Virus record (IMG/VR): IMGVR_UViG_3300036772_000093
Location: 1 to 34,722 of that record
Origin: a virus
Reading direction: 5' to 3' (one strand)
DNA: 34,722 nt
The notes beneath the pieces were generated by a model. The model worked only from the letters and a program-made list of their open reading frames with translations. It made no database searches and was not told the DNA's origin. Within the stretch, counting starts at the first letter, position 1, and the number at the start of each line of letters is the position of its first letter. Position numbers and translations under genes: made by a program. Positions 15,071-22,778 of this stretch are shown here, piece after piece.

Positions 15071-15401
15071 AGTGCTTGCTCCTGTTTGTGAGACTTATCC
15101 CCACTTTTGAGATGGGGCGGGCTGGAGCTCAAAACCGCAAACAGTCGGCGGACGTATTACGCAGGCGAGCCCACGCTATTAGTCGCACTCCAGCCCATAA
15201 ATCAGCACTGTGACGGCATGGCACCGTCAGAGCATAAATTTAGGCACAAAAAAATCACGCTGACGGGGTGAATGACCGCTGTTTGCTAAAAGGTGTTTTG
15301 AGCACCGGAGACAAAATTAACGCCGTAACTGATTTGAGTCAATGGATTTTGTGGTGGTAATGGGTAATTATCTATCCGCACAGATCAAAAGGTGATCAAT
15401 T
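15071..15401. other. Divergent regulatory region with inverted repeats
   Basis: This 331-base gap separates the minus-strand ERF gene from the plus-strand accessory genes and must contain promoters for both. I see several inverted repeats: GGGCTGGAG / CTCCAGCCC at 15119 and 15188, GCAAACAG / CTGTTTGC at 15137 and 15279, a TGACGG-N7-CCGTCA hairpin near 15210, and CCCCA / TGGGG near 15100. They could form a structured leader or binding sites. No gene is visible. Confidence 0.45.
15362..15377. promoter_or_regulatory. Imperfect operator 4, upstream of an accessory gene
   Basis: GGGTA (15362-15366), six bases, then TATCC (15373-15377) differ at one position from the GGGTA-N6-TACCC motif. It lies 24 bases before the start at 15402, just after a weak promoter-like pair (TTGAGT at 15334 and GGTAAT at 15356). 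It may bring the accessory gene under the same regulator. Confidence 0.4.
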
Positions 15402-15722
15402 ATGGTGATTGAGGTCGATTCACAGGGAAATGCAAAGGTTGCAAAGTGGAAGTTAAAACAAATAGCACAACGTGCAGGCTTTAGATTGGATGCTGCGAGG
15501 GAGTACCGGCAAGCAAGAGGAGGAGGGATGCGGTATTACCGCCGCGCATGCATTCATGATGATTCAGAACATATGATATTTGATGGTGAGTTTTATGACG
15601 CCAGAGTAAATCCACCGCAAGTTATGATGCCTTGCCCTTGTTGCTATGCTGAATGGTTGTTTGGTTCAGAAGAAGTAAAAGAAGCTATTGCCGCAATTAA
15701 TAAGTCTGTAGACAATGAGTAA
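15402..15722 (+). CDS. Hypothetical accessory protein with Cys/His cluster (106 aa)
   Basis: The gene has an AAGGTGAT ribosome-binding site and follows operator 4. The protein shows a possible metal site: Cys50, His52, His57 and 'CPCC' at 78-81. The N-terminal half is basic ('KWKLKQIAQRAGFRLDAAREYR') and could form a DNA-contacting helix. I do not recognise a family. With the next gene it occupies the gap between the ERF region and the terminase, a common site for accessory (moron) genes. Coding status is supported by good signals and composition. Confidence 0.6.
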   Translation: MVIEVDSQGNAKVAKWKLKQIAQRAGFRLDAAREYRQARGGGMRYYRRACIHDDSEHMIFDGEFYDARVNPPQVMMPCPCCYAEWLFGSEEVKEAIAAINKSVDNE

Positions 15723-15756
15723 TAATTTACCAGCAAAATAAGAAGGCAAATTGTCG

Positions 15757-16284
15757 ATGGATGATTTTGACTATACGCAGTTGCTTAACTGGATTGTTCC
15801 TTTGGGCTCCGTCATTGCCGCGATAATCTCCGCTCGCGCTTCAAGAGTATCAGCCATTGCAGCAAGGCGCTCAACCGTCGCAGCCTTTGAAGGGATAGAG
15901 GCCAACAGGGTCATAGCTGAAAATGATTGGCGTATTAGGATGATGGATGAGCGTATGAAGGTATGGCGTGCATTTGACAACTTGATGATTAATTACACCA
16001 GGCATGGGGTATCCACTTATGACGAAATAGCTAACGCAAAGGTTGAGTTTCAGCGTGTGCCTTTTCTTTTTCCAGTTGAGGTTGACAAATATTTAGCAAA
16101 ACTAGAAAAGCGCATGATAAGGCAGATTGTTTTAGACGACAGGCGGCGACAAATCCGTGAAGGTATTTACTGGGTGGAGCTGTTTAAAGAGCAGCAAAAA
16201 GAATTGAACCTTTGTAAGTGGCTGGGCAACCAGCAACAAGCAGGCAAAAAAATTTTCAAAAAACACATGAGTCTGATTAGCTAA
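15757..16284 (+). CDS. Membrane-anchored hypothetical protein (175 aa), possible moron
   Basis: I choose the ATG at 15757, ten bases after GAAGG, over the TTG at 15751. One hydrophobic segment at about residues 8-25 ('LLNWIVPLGSVIAAIIS') is followed by a basic, helical cytoplasmic domain. That domain includes 'ENDWRIRMMDERMKVWRAFDN' in two adjoining stretches and a Lys/Arg-rich C-terminus. Such one-pass proteins with a charged domain are typical of bacterial accessory genes and are not virion components. It lies just before the terminase genes, separated by a strong hairpin. A role in the lysogen, for example exclusion of other phages, is conceivable, but nothing in the sequence proves it. 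Confidence 0.65.
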   Translation: MDDFDYTQLLNWIVPLGSVIAAIISARASRVSAIAARRSTVAAFEGIEANRVIAENDWRIRMMDERMKVWRAFDNLMINYTRHGVSTYDEIANAKVEFQRVPFLFPVEVDKYLAKLEKRMIRQIVLDDRRRQIREGIYWVELFKEQQKELNLCKWLGNQQQAGKKIFKKHMSLIS

Positions 16285-16350
16285 ATTACTGGCGTAGGAT
16301 CCGCTGCGCAAATCCCCTCCGTTATCCCCACAAGTTAACCAATTCAATCA

Positions 16351-16389
16351 AAAAGCCGCCGTGCGTAACCTGCGCTCACGGGGGCTTTT
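16351..16389 (+). terminator. Hairpin terminator overlapping the terminase leader
   Basis: The arms AAAAGCCGCCGTG (16351-16363) and CACGGGGGCTTTT (16377-16389) pair with one mismatch around a 13-base loop. It would end transcription of the accessory genes. The GGGGG in the right arm lies nine bases before the ATG at 16394, so the hairpin may also hide the ribosome-binding site of the terminase small subunit. Confidence 0.7.
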
Positions 16390-16393
16390 GTGC

Positions 16394-16921
16394 ATGAAAA
16401 AAATAAACAAGCGTGACGAACGCTTTGCCCGCCTTGTGGCGGAAGCCACGACAGCGCCGGGCTTCTGTTATGCAACATCCAGAGAACGTGAATACAAAGG
16501 ATTTAATGATGATTTTCAGGCCGAAAAACTGCTTGAAGACAGCGACATAGCGCAGGCCGTTAACACTTATCGAGGTCACATTCTTTCGCGTGACGTGCTG
16601 TCCAGGCAGGAAGCTTTAGTCAAACTAACGGCCATTTTTCGTGCGCCTACCGCTGCGGAGATATTCAGGGAGCTTGACGGCTTATCAGGGCTACGCATTG
16701 ACCCGGACGTAATGAAAGCCCGCATGGTAGGGCTGGAGCTGGCGGGCGTAAAGCGGATAAAGCGCACAAAGAACGGGCTGGAGGTGGTCGGGTACGACCT
16801 TGACACGTTGGCTGCGCGAATTATGCAGCTTGCCGGGGTTGATGTCAGCAAACCTATTAGCGAAGAAGGCAAGCGCACGGCGCGCCGCCTGCTTAATGAC
16901 ATTTTCGGGAGCATGAAGTAA
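16394..16921 (+). CDS. terS: Terminase small subunit
   Basis: The 175-residue protein is directly upstream of the terminase large subunit and overlaps it by one base. The C-terminal half includes a helical 'LDTLAARIMQLAGVD' and a basic end. The N-terminal part contains 'RFARLVAEATTAPGFCYATS', consistent with the DNA-recognition half of many small terminases. It should bind the packaging site and hand DNA to the large subunit. The frame opens at GTG 16361, but that start would sit inside the hairpin at 16351-16389, so the ATG at 16394 is preferred. The assignment rests mainly on position and general composition. Confidence 0.82.
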   Translation: MKKINKRDERFARLVAEATTAPGFCYATSREREYKGFNDDFQAEKLLEDSDIAQAVNTYRGHILSRDVLSRQEALVKLTAIFRAPTAAEIFRELDGLSGLRIDPDVMKARMVGLELAGVKRIKRTKNGLEVVGYDLDTLAARIMQLAGVDVSKPISEEGKRTARRLLNDIFGSMK

Positions 16922-18291
16922 TGAGCGGCAACCCGCCGAAATTCAAGCTTAAGCCAATGCGCGCCATGATGCGGCCATTGTTCGAGCCGCACCGCGTCAA
17001 GTGTCTTTTCGGTGGGCGTGGTTCAGGTAAGTCGTGGGATGTGGCTGAAGCGCTCATCGAAATTGCTGTCCGTTCTGAAGTGCGCGTGTTGTGCCTGCGG
17101 CGTGTTCAGAAGTCGATTGCTGCGTCGTCGCACCAGTTATTAAGCGACACCATCCGCCGCCTGGGCTATGAGTCAGAATTTACCATTACAAATAACGCCA
17201 TCACCTCAAAAGAGGGGGCGGAATTTATGTTTATGGGCCTTCAGTCGAACCTCGACAGCGTTAAGTCAATTGAAGGCGTAGACATCTGTTGGGTTGAGGA
17301 AGCGCATTCAATATCAAGTGCCGCGTGGGAAATTTTATTACCGACCATCCGCCGCAAATTCTCTGAAGTGTGGGTGACGTTCAATCCGGATTTTGCATGG
17401 GATGACACCTACGTCCGCTTTGTGCTCAATGCAGAGGAAGACTGGTTTGTATTGCAGGTTAACTGGGATGACAACGAGCACTTCACGCCAGAGCTCGAAA
17501 AGGAGCGCCAGACCTGCCTGAAATACTATCCAGACCGTTACGACAATATCTGGGAGGGGGTGCCGATTTCCGAGGCCGCAGGCGCTGTGGTGAGCCGTGG
17601 CAACCTGGAAAGGCTGTTTGTGGATCCAGATTCAGCGCTGGCCAGAGCATGCAGAACGGGTAAAAAAGTCGCCGTGCTCGATGTGGCAGACGAAGGCGCG
17701 GACGATTCTGTCTTAACGGTCTGGGACGGCTATTTCTGCGAGCAGGTAAAGCGATTGCAGGCGCGCGACCCCGCGCAGCTGGCCGTGCAGTCATTGAAAA
17801 TCGCGCAGGAAGAGGGTTGCAGCGTACTGATTTACGACTCAGTAGGCGTCGGGGCCGGAGTCCGCGGCGAGCTAAATAAATACCCTGACATTGACATGAT
17901 ATTTAAAAAATTCGTGGCCAATGGCGAGGTGCAGCGCAAAACCAAGCGCTACCGAGGCGGACGCCTTAACGAAGAAGTCTTCCTGAATCTCAAATCGCAG
18001 GCGTGGTGGGCATACCGTGACCGCGTTAACGACACCTGCCGCTTTCTTGATACCGGCATCAAGCCCCTGGACGGCATGGTTGCGTTTTCGAACACCATCG
18101 AGCGCCGTTACAAAGACCGCATTTTATCGGATTCAACCGGCGTGCAGTGGGAGTCAAACAGGGACGACAAAATCCAGATTGAAGACAAAAAATCCGTTAA
18201 GAAGCGCCTGGGCGTTTCTACAGACTATGCAGACGCGGTTATCCCGCACATGTTGAAATTTAAATCAGGGCTGGACGCATATGAAGAGTAA
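16921..18291 (+). CDS. terL: Terminase large subunit
   Basis: The ATPase motor motifs are visible. Walker A is 'FGGRGSGKSWD' with Lys37, and Walker B is 'ICWVEEAHS' with acidic residues 126-127. Candidate nuclease acids are Asp254 in 'VAVLDVADEGADD', an Asp in 'VLIYDSVG' near residue 306, and another near 435 in 'STDYADAV'. These are the metal-binding positions expected for the RNase H-like nuclease. At 456 residues it has the normal length of a PBSX/P22-type large terminase. It cuts and pumps DNA into the prohead through the portal. It overlaps the portal gene by 11 bases. Confidence 0.95.
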   Translation: MSGNPPKFKLKPMRAMMRPLFEPHRVKCLFGGRGSGKSWDVAEALIEIAVRSEVRVLCLRRVQKSIAASSHQLLSDTIRRLGYESEFTITNNAITSKEGAEFMFMGLQSNLDSVKSIEGVDICWVEEAHSISSAAWEILLPTIRRKFSEVWVTFNPDFAWDDTYVRFVLNAEEDWFVLQVNWDDNEHFTPELEKERQTCLKYYPDRYDNIWEGVPISEAAGAVVSRGNLERLFVDPDSALARACRTGKKVAVLDVADEGADDSVLTVWDGYFCEQVKRLQARDPAQLAVQSLKIAQEEGCSVLIYDSVGVGAGVRGELNKYPDIDMIFKKFVANGEVQRKTKRYRGGRLNEEVFLNLKSQAWWAYRDRVNDTCRFLDTGIKPLDGMVAFSNTIERRYKDRILSDSTGVQWESNRDDKIQIEDKKSVKKRLGVSTDYADAVIPHMLKFKSGLDAYEE

Positions 18292-19639
18292 AAATCTACC
18301 CGCTAAGAAGTCAGCGCCGGTGCCGCAAGGCACTTTGCAGGGAACGCTAATGGGCGGGGAAATGGTGGCAGACGTTAACAATGACAGCTACGTCAGCATG
18401 ATGCAGGGCGTGGCCGGTGTAGCACCAGGCGCACGCGGTGCCGCTGGCATGACATCACCCACAGCACGACGAATGCAGGCGCGTATAGCGTCGGGGATGA
18501 TTCCCCTTAACGCCATGTTTCTGGATGAGCAGTCAGGCATTGGCCATCGCATCAACGCAGAGCCGGTGCAGGCCGCAATGCTGGCGGGCTATTCCGTAGT
18601 GGCGGACTCACCAGAGCAGCAAAAGGCTGTAGAAAACCTGTTTGAAGATATGAAGGTCTGGGACGTAGTCGCAAAAGCGGCAATATGGCGGCGCTCGGCG
18701 GGCTGGTCGGTGATTGTGTTTGGTGATGAGTTCGTCAGGCCGCACCCGTCTTACCGTATTACGCCGTCTAACGACTGGTATACCGATTACCGTTCGTCAA
18801 TGTTTGGATTGCCTGAGGGTTGGCAAATCGAGCTAAAAGCGCCGATTGGCGGAGATGTATTTATCCCGCAGCAATACAGCTTTCTGATGGGTGACAAAGA
18901 CCATGACCCGCTTTATCAGATTTCGGGCACGGAATTTGGCACGCCGGTATTAACCAGGGTATTTGCTGCGCTTGAGCGCCTTGGGCTGACGCATGAGTTT
19001 ATTTTGTCGATTATGTCGATGAGTGTTCAGGACATCTACAAACGTAACGAACTTGATGAAGAGTTAGAAACCCGAAGTGGCGAGCGTAAAGTGGCCAGTC
19101 GCATTGGCGGGATTGCAGCTACTCGCATGCTTAATGACATCGTGGTCATTGATGGCCAGGAGACTTTAGAGCGGATGCAATCCAGCGTAACCGGACAGGC
19201 GGATATTCTGGACATCGCTTTCCGGGTTATATGTGCAGAATCCGGCTTTCCCGTTTCCGTACTGGCCAACACCAAAGCCGGGTTAAGCAACAGCGACAGC
19301 AGCGGGGATGATGTCTGGTTGCGGATGGTCGAAAGCGAGCAAACAACATATATCATCCCGGCGCTCAAAGCGATTGCACGTCATTTCCTTGGTCTGCGGG
19401 TAGATTTTGTGCCGAACAAGTCACAAGGCGATATTAAGAGGGATGCGGACACAGACAAGACCCGTGCAGAAATCGTGCAGCTTTACTACAGCATGCGCTC
19501 TATCACGGCTGAAGAAGCCCGCGCTACCGGGCAGGAATACGCCTCGTTTACCACGTTAACTAAAGACCTGCCCACGCAGGGATTAAAGCCGGATGAGACA
19601 GGCAGCGGGGCGGATGATGAAGACGACGCCACGCTATAA
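18281..19639 (+). CDS. Portal protein (DUF1073 family)
   Basis: The 452-residue protein follows the terminase and precedes the head morphogenesis gene, the usual portal position. It fits the DUF1073 portal family. The region with 'GIGHRINAEPVQAAML' (near residue 88), 'RRSAGWSVIVFGDE' (near 140) and 'ESGFPVSVLANTKAGLSNS' (near 320) is typical of that family. Twelve copies would form the DNA channel. Current automatic annotation often calls DUF1073 proteins 'anti-CBASS Acb1 family', which I regard as misleading here, because the whole protein looks like a portal. The last 26 bases overlap the next gene. Confidence 0.9.
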   Translation: MKSKNLPAKKSAPVPQGTLQGTLMGGEMVADVNNDSYVSMMQGVAGVAPGARGAAGMTSPTARRMQARIASGMIPLNAMFLDEQSGIGHRINAEPVQAAMLAGYSVVADSPEQQKAVENLFEDMKVWDVVAKAAIWRRSAGWSVIVFGDEFVRPHPSYRITPSNDWYTDYRSSMFGLPEGWQIELKAPIGGDVFIPQQYSFLMGDKDHDPLYQISGTEFGTPVLTRVFAALERLGLTHEFILSIMSMSVQDIYKRNELDEELETRSGERKVASRIGGIAATRMLNDIVVIDGQETLERMQSSVTGQADILDIAFRVICAESGFPVSVLANTKAGLSNSDSSGDDVWLRMVESEQTTYIIPALKAIARHFLGLRVDFVPNKSQGDIKRDADTDKTRAEIVQLYYSMRSITAEEARATGQEYASFTTLTKDLPTQGLKPDETGSGADDEDDATL

Positions 19640-20987
19640 CGGCGCATATCCGTTAGCCGCCGAGCTTGTATTAGCGGCGCGCCTTGATAAGCAGGCCCGT
19701 AGCTTTACTGCCGCCGTTAAACAGGCGTGTCTGGCGACGTACAAAGCCGTCGCCCGTTCCGGTGGCGTTTTCAACACGGATGCCGCAGACGGCAAAGACG
19801 TTGGCATTGTGCAGGCCGCAGGCGAAACGATTTCACCGGTTCTGGTCAAACGTGTCCGCAAATACCTTAAGCAGAAGTACGGGTCAAACTGGTCACACTT
19901 AACGCGTGATAAACAAACCGAACTGATTAAGGCGTTTATTGCGCAGGCTGTGGATATTGCGCCAGTCAGTGCGGGTAAATTAAAGACCGTCGCAGCGCTG
20001 ATGCCTTACGGGGAGTACGGCGCAATCCCGGCGCACATTATCGCTGGTGTTCAGCAGGTTATCAGTAGCAACCTTTCCAAAAGCTTTGCTGTTACCGATG
20101 CAGGCGCGATTGGTCAGGCGGCAGACAGCGTGTCAGCGATTGCCAGCAATGCAAATGCCATCCGCCGCCAGATTGAAGGGGCAGACTTTGGTTTAACCCC
20201 TGAATACTGGCAAAACCATTACCGGAAATTCACTGTTAATAAAGCGCCGCTGGTGGATGTTGTCACCGGCGCACCGGTTGCCGCCGAGGCTGGCGGAGCC
20301 GTTGCACCTGAAATTACCCGTCTTTTATCTCCCGTGCTGGATTTGTCGGTCATCAGCAGCGCCCCGGCGCTGGAAGCTGTCAAAAGAGACGCAATCAACA
20401 ATGTTGAGCAAAATTTCCAACTCATTGTAAAAGCCGCGAATGGGCAGCGGCTGGCACCAGGCGTAAAGCTGTCACCTGAAGAGCTTGAAGACCTTATCAG
20501 CGTTGACATATTCGAAAAGAATCCCGAACTAAGCGCGGCTACAGACCAATGGGTTGAGGACAATTTCAACCGTATAAAAAACATGAATGCCGATGCCATG
20601 AAGCGCGGCATCAAGGTTACACAGCAGGCGATTAAAGAAGGGCGCTCTTTACCCTGGCTTGAAGAGCAGCTGACAAGCCAGCTTGAGATTTCCGCGAACA
20701 AAGCAAAGACCATCGCACGCACAGCGACAAGCAACGCCGCATGGAGCGCCGAACGAGCCACGGCCAAAGCGGCGGGCATGAATTACTACAAATGGCGCGG
20801 CATGCTCGATGAGCGGGAGCGCAAACAGCACTTTGACCGGGAAGGGCAATCATTCGACCCACTACACCCGCCACCGGATGGAAATCCGGGTCAGCCCATC
20901 AATTGCCGTTGTTGGCCGGAATGGTTATTTAGCAGTACCAATGTTGAGGAAGCCGAAAATGAAATTGCAGCACGACACAGAAATTAA
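19614..20987 (+). CDS. Head morphogenesis protein (Mu F / SPP1 gp7-like)
   Basis: The C-terminal part carries the minor head protein signature: 'ARTATSNAAWSAERATAKA', then 'YYKWRGMLDERERKQH', then 'GQPINCRCWPEW' with Cys residues. The same order appears in Mu gpF and SPP1 gp7. About 457 residues long, it is larger than the minimal family, with an N-terminal helical region. Several starts are possible: ATG 19593, 19614 or 19617. I use 19614, where the preceding purine-rich sequence gives a modest ribosome-binding site. It acts at the portal vertex during prohead assembly. It overlaps the next gene by 29 bases. Confidence 0.9.
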   Translation: MMKTTPRYNGAYPLAAELVLAARLDKQARSFTAAVKQACLATYKAVARSGGVFNTDAADGKDVGIVQAAGETISPVLVKRVRKYLKQKYGSNWSHLTRDKQTELIKAFIAQAVDIAPVSAGKLKTVAALMPYGEYGAIPAHIIAGVQQVISSNLSKSFAVTDAGAIGQAADSVSAIASNANAIRRQIEGADFGLTPEYWQNHYRKFTVNKAPLVDVVTGAPVAAEAGGAVAPEITRLLSPVLDLSVISSAPALEAVKRDAINNVEQNFQLIVKAANGQRLAPGVKLSPEELEDLISVDIFEKNPELSAATDQWVEDNFNRIKNMNADAMKRGIKVTQQAIKEGRSLPWLEEQLTSQLEISANKAKTIARTATSNAAWSAERATAKAAGMNYYKWRGMLDERERKQHFDREGQSFDPLHPPPDGNPGQPINCRCWPEWLFSSTNVEEAENEIAARHRN

Positions 20988-21984
20988 CGTTGACGCGGTG
21001 CGTGACTGGACGGTCACGGATGAGGGTTGGTTACAAATCGATATTCCCCTGCGCCGTGCGGGGATACTTTCCTATGACACAGGCAAGGGCGACAGCTTTA
21101 GCGCAAAAGAATACTTGTCAGAAGACGAATTGTTTAACGCTGACTCAATGAAGACACTTATCGGCAAGCCGGTTGCCATGACCCCGCATCCAAAAGGGGG
21201 GAAGGTAACTGCAAAAAATTTCCGTGCGCTGACTGTAGGCACGGTGATTGACGCCTTCAGGCGTGGTGATGACCTTGTTGCAAGGTCACTGGTTCAGGAC
21301 GAAAACGCAATTAAGTTAATCCTGAATGATAAATCACTGCGCGGGGCGTCTGCCGGTTACCAGTGCGACAGCAAACAAAAGGTCACCGGTACTTCAAAAT
21401 GGGGCGATTACGACACGGTGCAGAAAGGGGCGCATTACAACCACTTACTCATTTGTCGCAATCCACGTAACAGCAATGCGCGCTTTAATCTGGACGAAAT
21501 TATGAAGCCTGAAGAAGTTAACGTTGACGAGTTAAAAACACAGGTCGACACGCTTACAAAAGAGCGTGACGGGCTACAAAAGCAGGTCGGCACCCTTAGT
21601 GGTGATTTGCTTGCAGCTAACAGAAAAATCGTGAATCTGGATTCGCTGAATAGTGAGTCCTACGAACGCGGCGTCAAAGACGGGGAAGCCCGCCAGCAGC
21701 TTAACGAGCATGCTAAAGCGCTAGGCATCAACGTAGACAGCCTTGATATTAAGCTGGTTAAGCTTGCTGTCATTAAAAAAGCCACGCCGGACGTTAATAC
21801 CGATAGCTGGGATGACGCGCAGATTGACGTTGGTTTGCAAATGGCAATGGCCGTGAAGCCTGCCAAAGAATTTAAACAAAATCCGCGCCGTCCGCAGGTC
21901 AACAACGACAGCGCTAACGGTGACGAGGCTGACGGTCACACAAGCTATCAGAACGGCATTTTTGGGGGTGGCAATGCAAACTGA
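20959..21984 (+). CDS. DUF2213 protein: putative prohead protease and scaffold
   Basis: The protein fits the DUF2213 family, found between head morphogenesis and capsid genes in this type of phage. The N-terminal 180 residues are beta-rich, with 'LIGKPVAMTPHPKGGKV' and 'LRGASAGYQCDS', and look like a capsid maturation protease fold, though the catalytic residues are not certain. Residues 180-260 form a heptad-rich coiled coil ('LKTQVDTLTKERDGLQKQVG'), as in scaffolds. A fused protease-scaffold is therefore likely. The ATG at 20959 is preferred because GAGGA lies eight bases upstream. Confidence 0.8.
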   Translation: MKLQHDTEINVDAVRDWTVTDEGWLQIDIPLRRAGILSYDTGKGDSFSAKEYLSEDELFNADSMKTLIGKPVAMTPHPKGGKVTAKNFRALTVGTVIDAFRRGDDLVARSLVQDENAIKLILNDKSLRGASAGYQCDSKQKVTGTSKWGDYDTVQKGAHYNHLLICRNPRNSNARFNLDEIMKPEEVNVDELKTQVDTLTKERDGLQKQVGTLSGDLLAANRKIVNLDSLNSESYERGVKDGEARQQLNEHAKALGINVDSLDIKLVKLAVIKKATPDVNTDSWDDAQIDVGLQMAMAVKPAKEFKQNPRRPQVNNDSANGDEADGHTSYQNGIFGGGNAN

Positions 21985-22768
21985 AATCAGAAACGACTAT
22001 GACGCCGGTTTGCCGGGTCAGCTGGCGGTACTGCCATCTTTTAACAGCGCTGCAAAAGTGGATTCCTGCCGCGCCGCTGGTCTGATTTATGCAGGTGACG
22101 CGGTCAAGCTTGGCGCGACAGATAACAGCGTTGAGGCATGGGAGGCCACCGACGATGTCTCGTTGTTTCGCGGTGTGGCCGTGCGCTCACATTCTAACTT
22201 TGGCATGACGCCAACGCGCACTTACGGCGCAACAGCTGCTTATGCCGTAGACGCAAACAGTCCGCAGGGCGTATGCAAAGACGGGCCGATTTTTGTAGCG
22301 GTCAAGTCTGGTCAGGCTCCGAAAAATGGTGACCTTGCCGCGCCGATTGGCCGCAATGCCACCTCAAACGTTATGGAATGGGGGGTGCTCGCCGCTGATG
22401 CTGGCCAGACGCGAGCCGAATTTAAGACCGGCATTTTGCCAGGCGGTGTGGCCATCATTCAGGTAACGGATGGTGCCTTGCTGGGAAAGCCTAAAGCGTC
22501 GGTTGTTAACGTGACCGGCGCAACCGTGGCACCGGCTACGGCATCCGTTGCCGCAGGCGCAACACAGCAGCTGACGGCCACCGTGACACCGGCTAACGCA
22601 ACGGATAAAAGCGGAACCTGGTCGAGTAGCGACACAAGCAAAGCGACTGTAGACGCATCAGGGCTGGTTTCTGTGCCGTCAGGTGCCGCCGCAGGCACGG
22701 CCACCATCACATTTACAACAACGGACGGCGGAAAAACCGCCACTTGTGCCGTTACTGTTACCGTTTAG
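21974..22768 (+). CDS. Capsid decoration protein with C-terminal Big_2 Ig-like domain
   Basis: The first 180 residues resemble the structural cement proteins that precede the DUF2184 capsid gene: 'DAGLPGQLAVLPSFNSA', then 'LFRGVAVRSHSNFG', then 'GVLAADAGQTRAEF'. The last 80 residues form a bacterial Ig-like group 2 (Big_2) domain, recognisable from 'VAAGATQQLTATVTPANAT', 'WSSSDTSKATVDASGLV' and 'GTATITFTT'. The core part would clamp the capsid lattice. The Ig domain should project outward and may stick weakly to mucus or cell surface sugars. It starts in an 11-base overlap with the protease/scaffold gene. Confidence 0.85.
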   Translation: MQTEIRNDYDAGLPGQLAVLPSFNSAAKVDSCRAAGLIYAGDAVKLGATDNSVEAWEATDDVSLFRGVAVRSHSNFGMTPTRTYGATAAYAVDANSPQGVCKDGPIFVAVKSGQAPKNGDLAAPIGRNATSNVMEWGVLAADAGQTRAEFKTGILPGGVAIIQVTDGALLGKPKASVVNVTGATVAPATASVAAGATQQLTATVTPANATDKSGTWSSSDTSKATVDASGLVSVPSGAAAGTATITFTTTDGGKTATCAVTVTV

Positions 22769-22778
22769 GGAAGTGGAA

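Noticed and set aside
18281-19639. Anti-CBASS (Acb1) protein
   Set aside because: DUF1073 proteins are sometimes labelled this way, but the length, position after terminase and whole-protein pattern indicate a portal.
20219-20779. Open frame of 186 codons on the minus strand within the head morphogenesis gene
   Set aside because: It is the reverse shadow of a well-supported gene, rich in Ser, Ala and Leu, as antisense frames in this GC range usually are.
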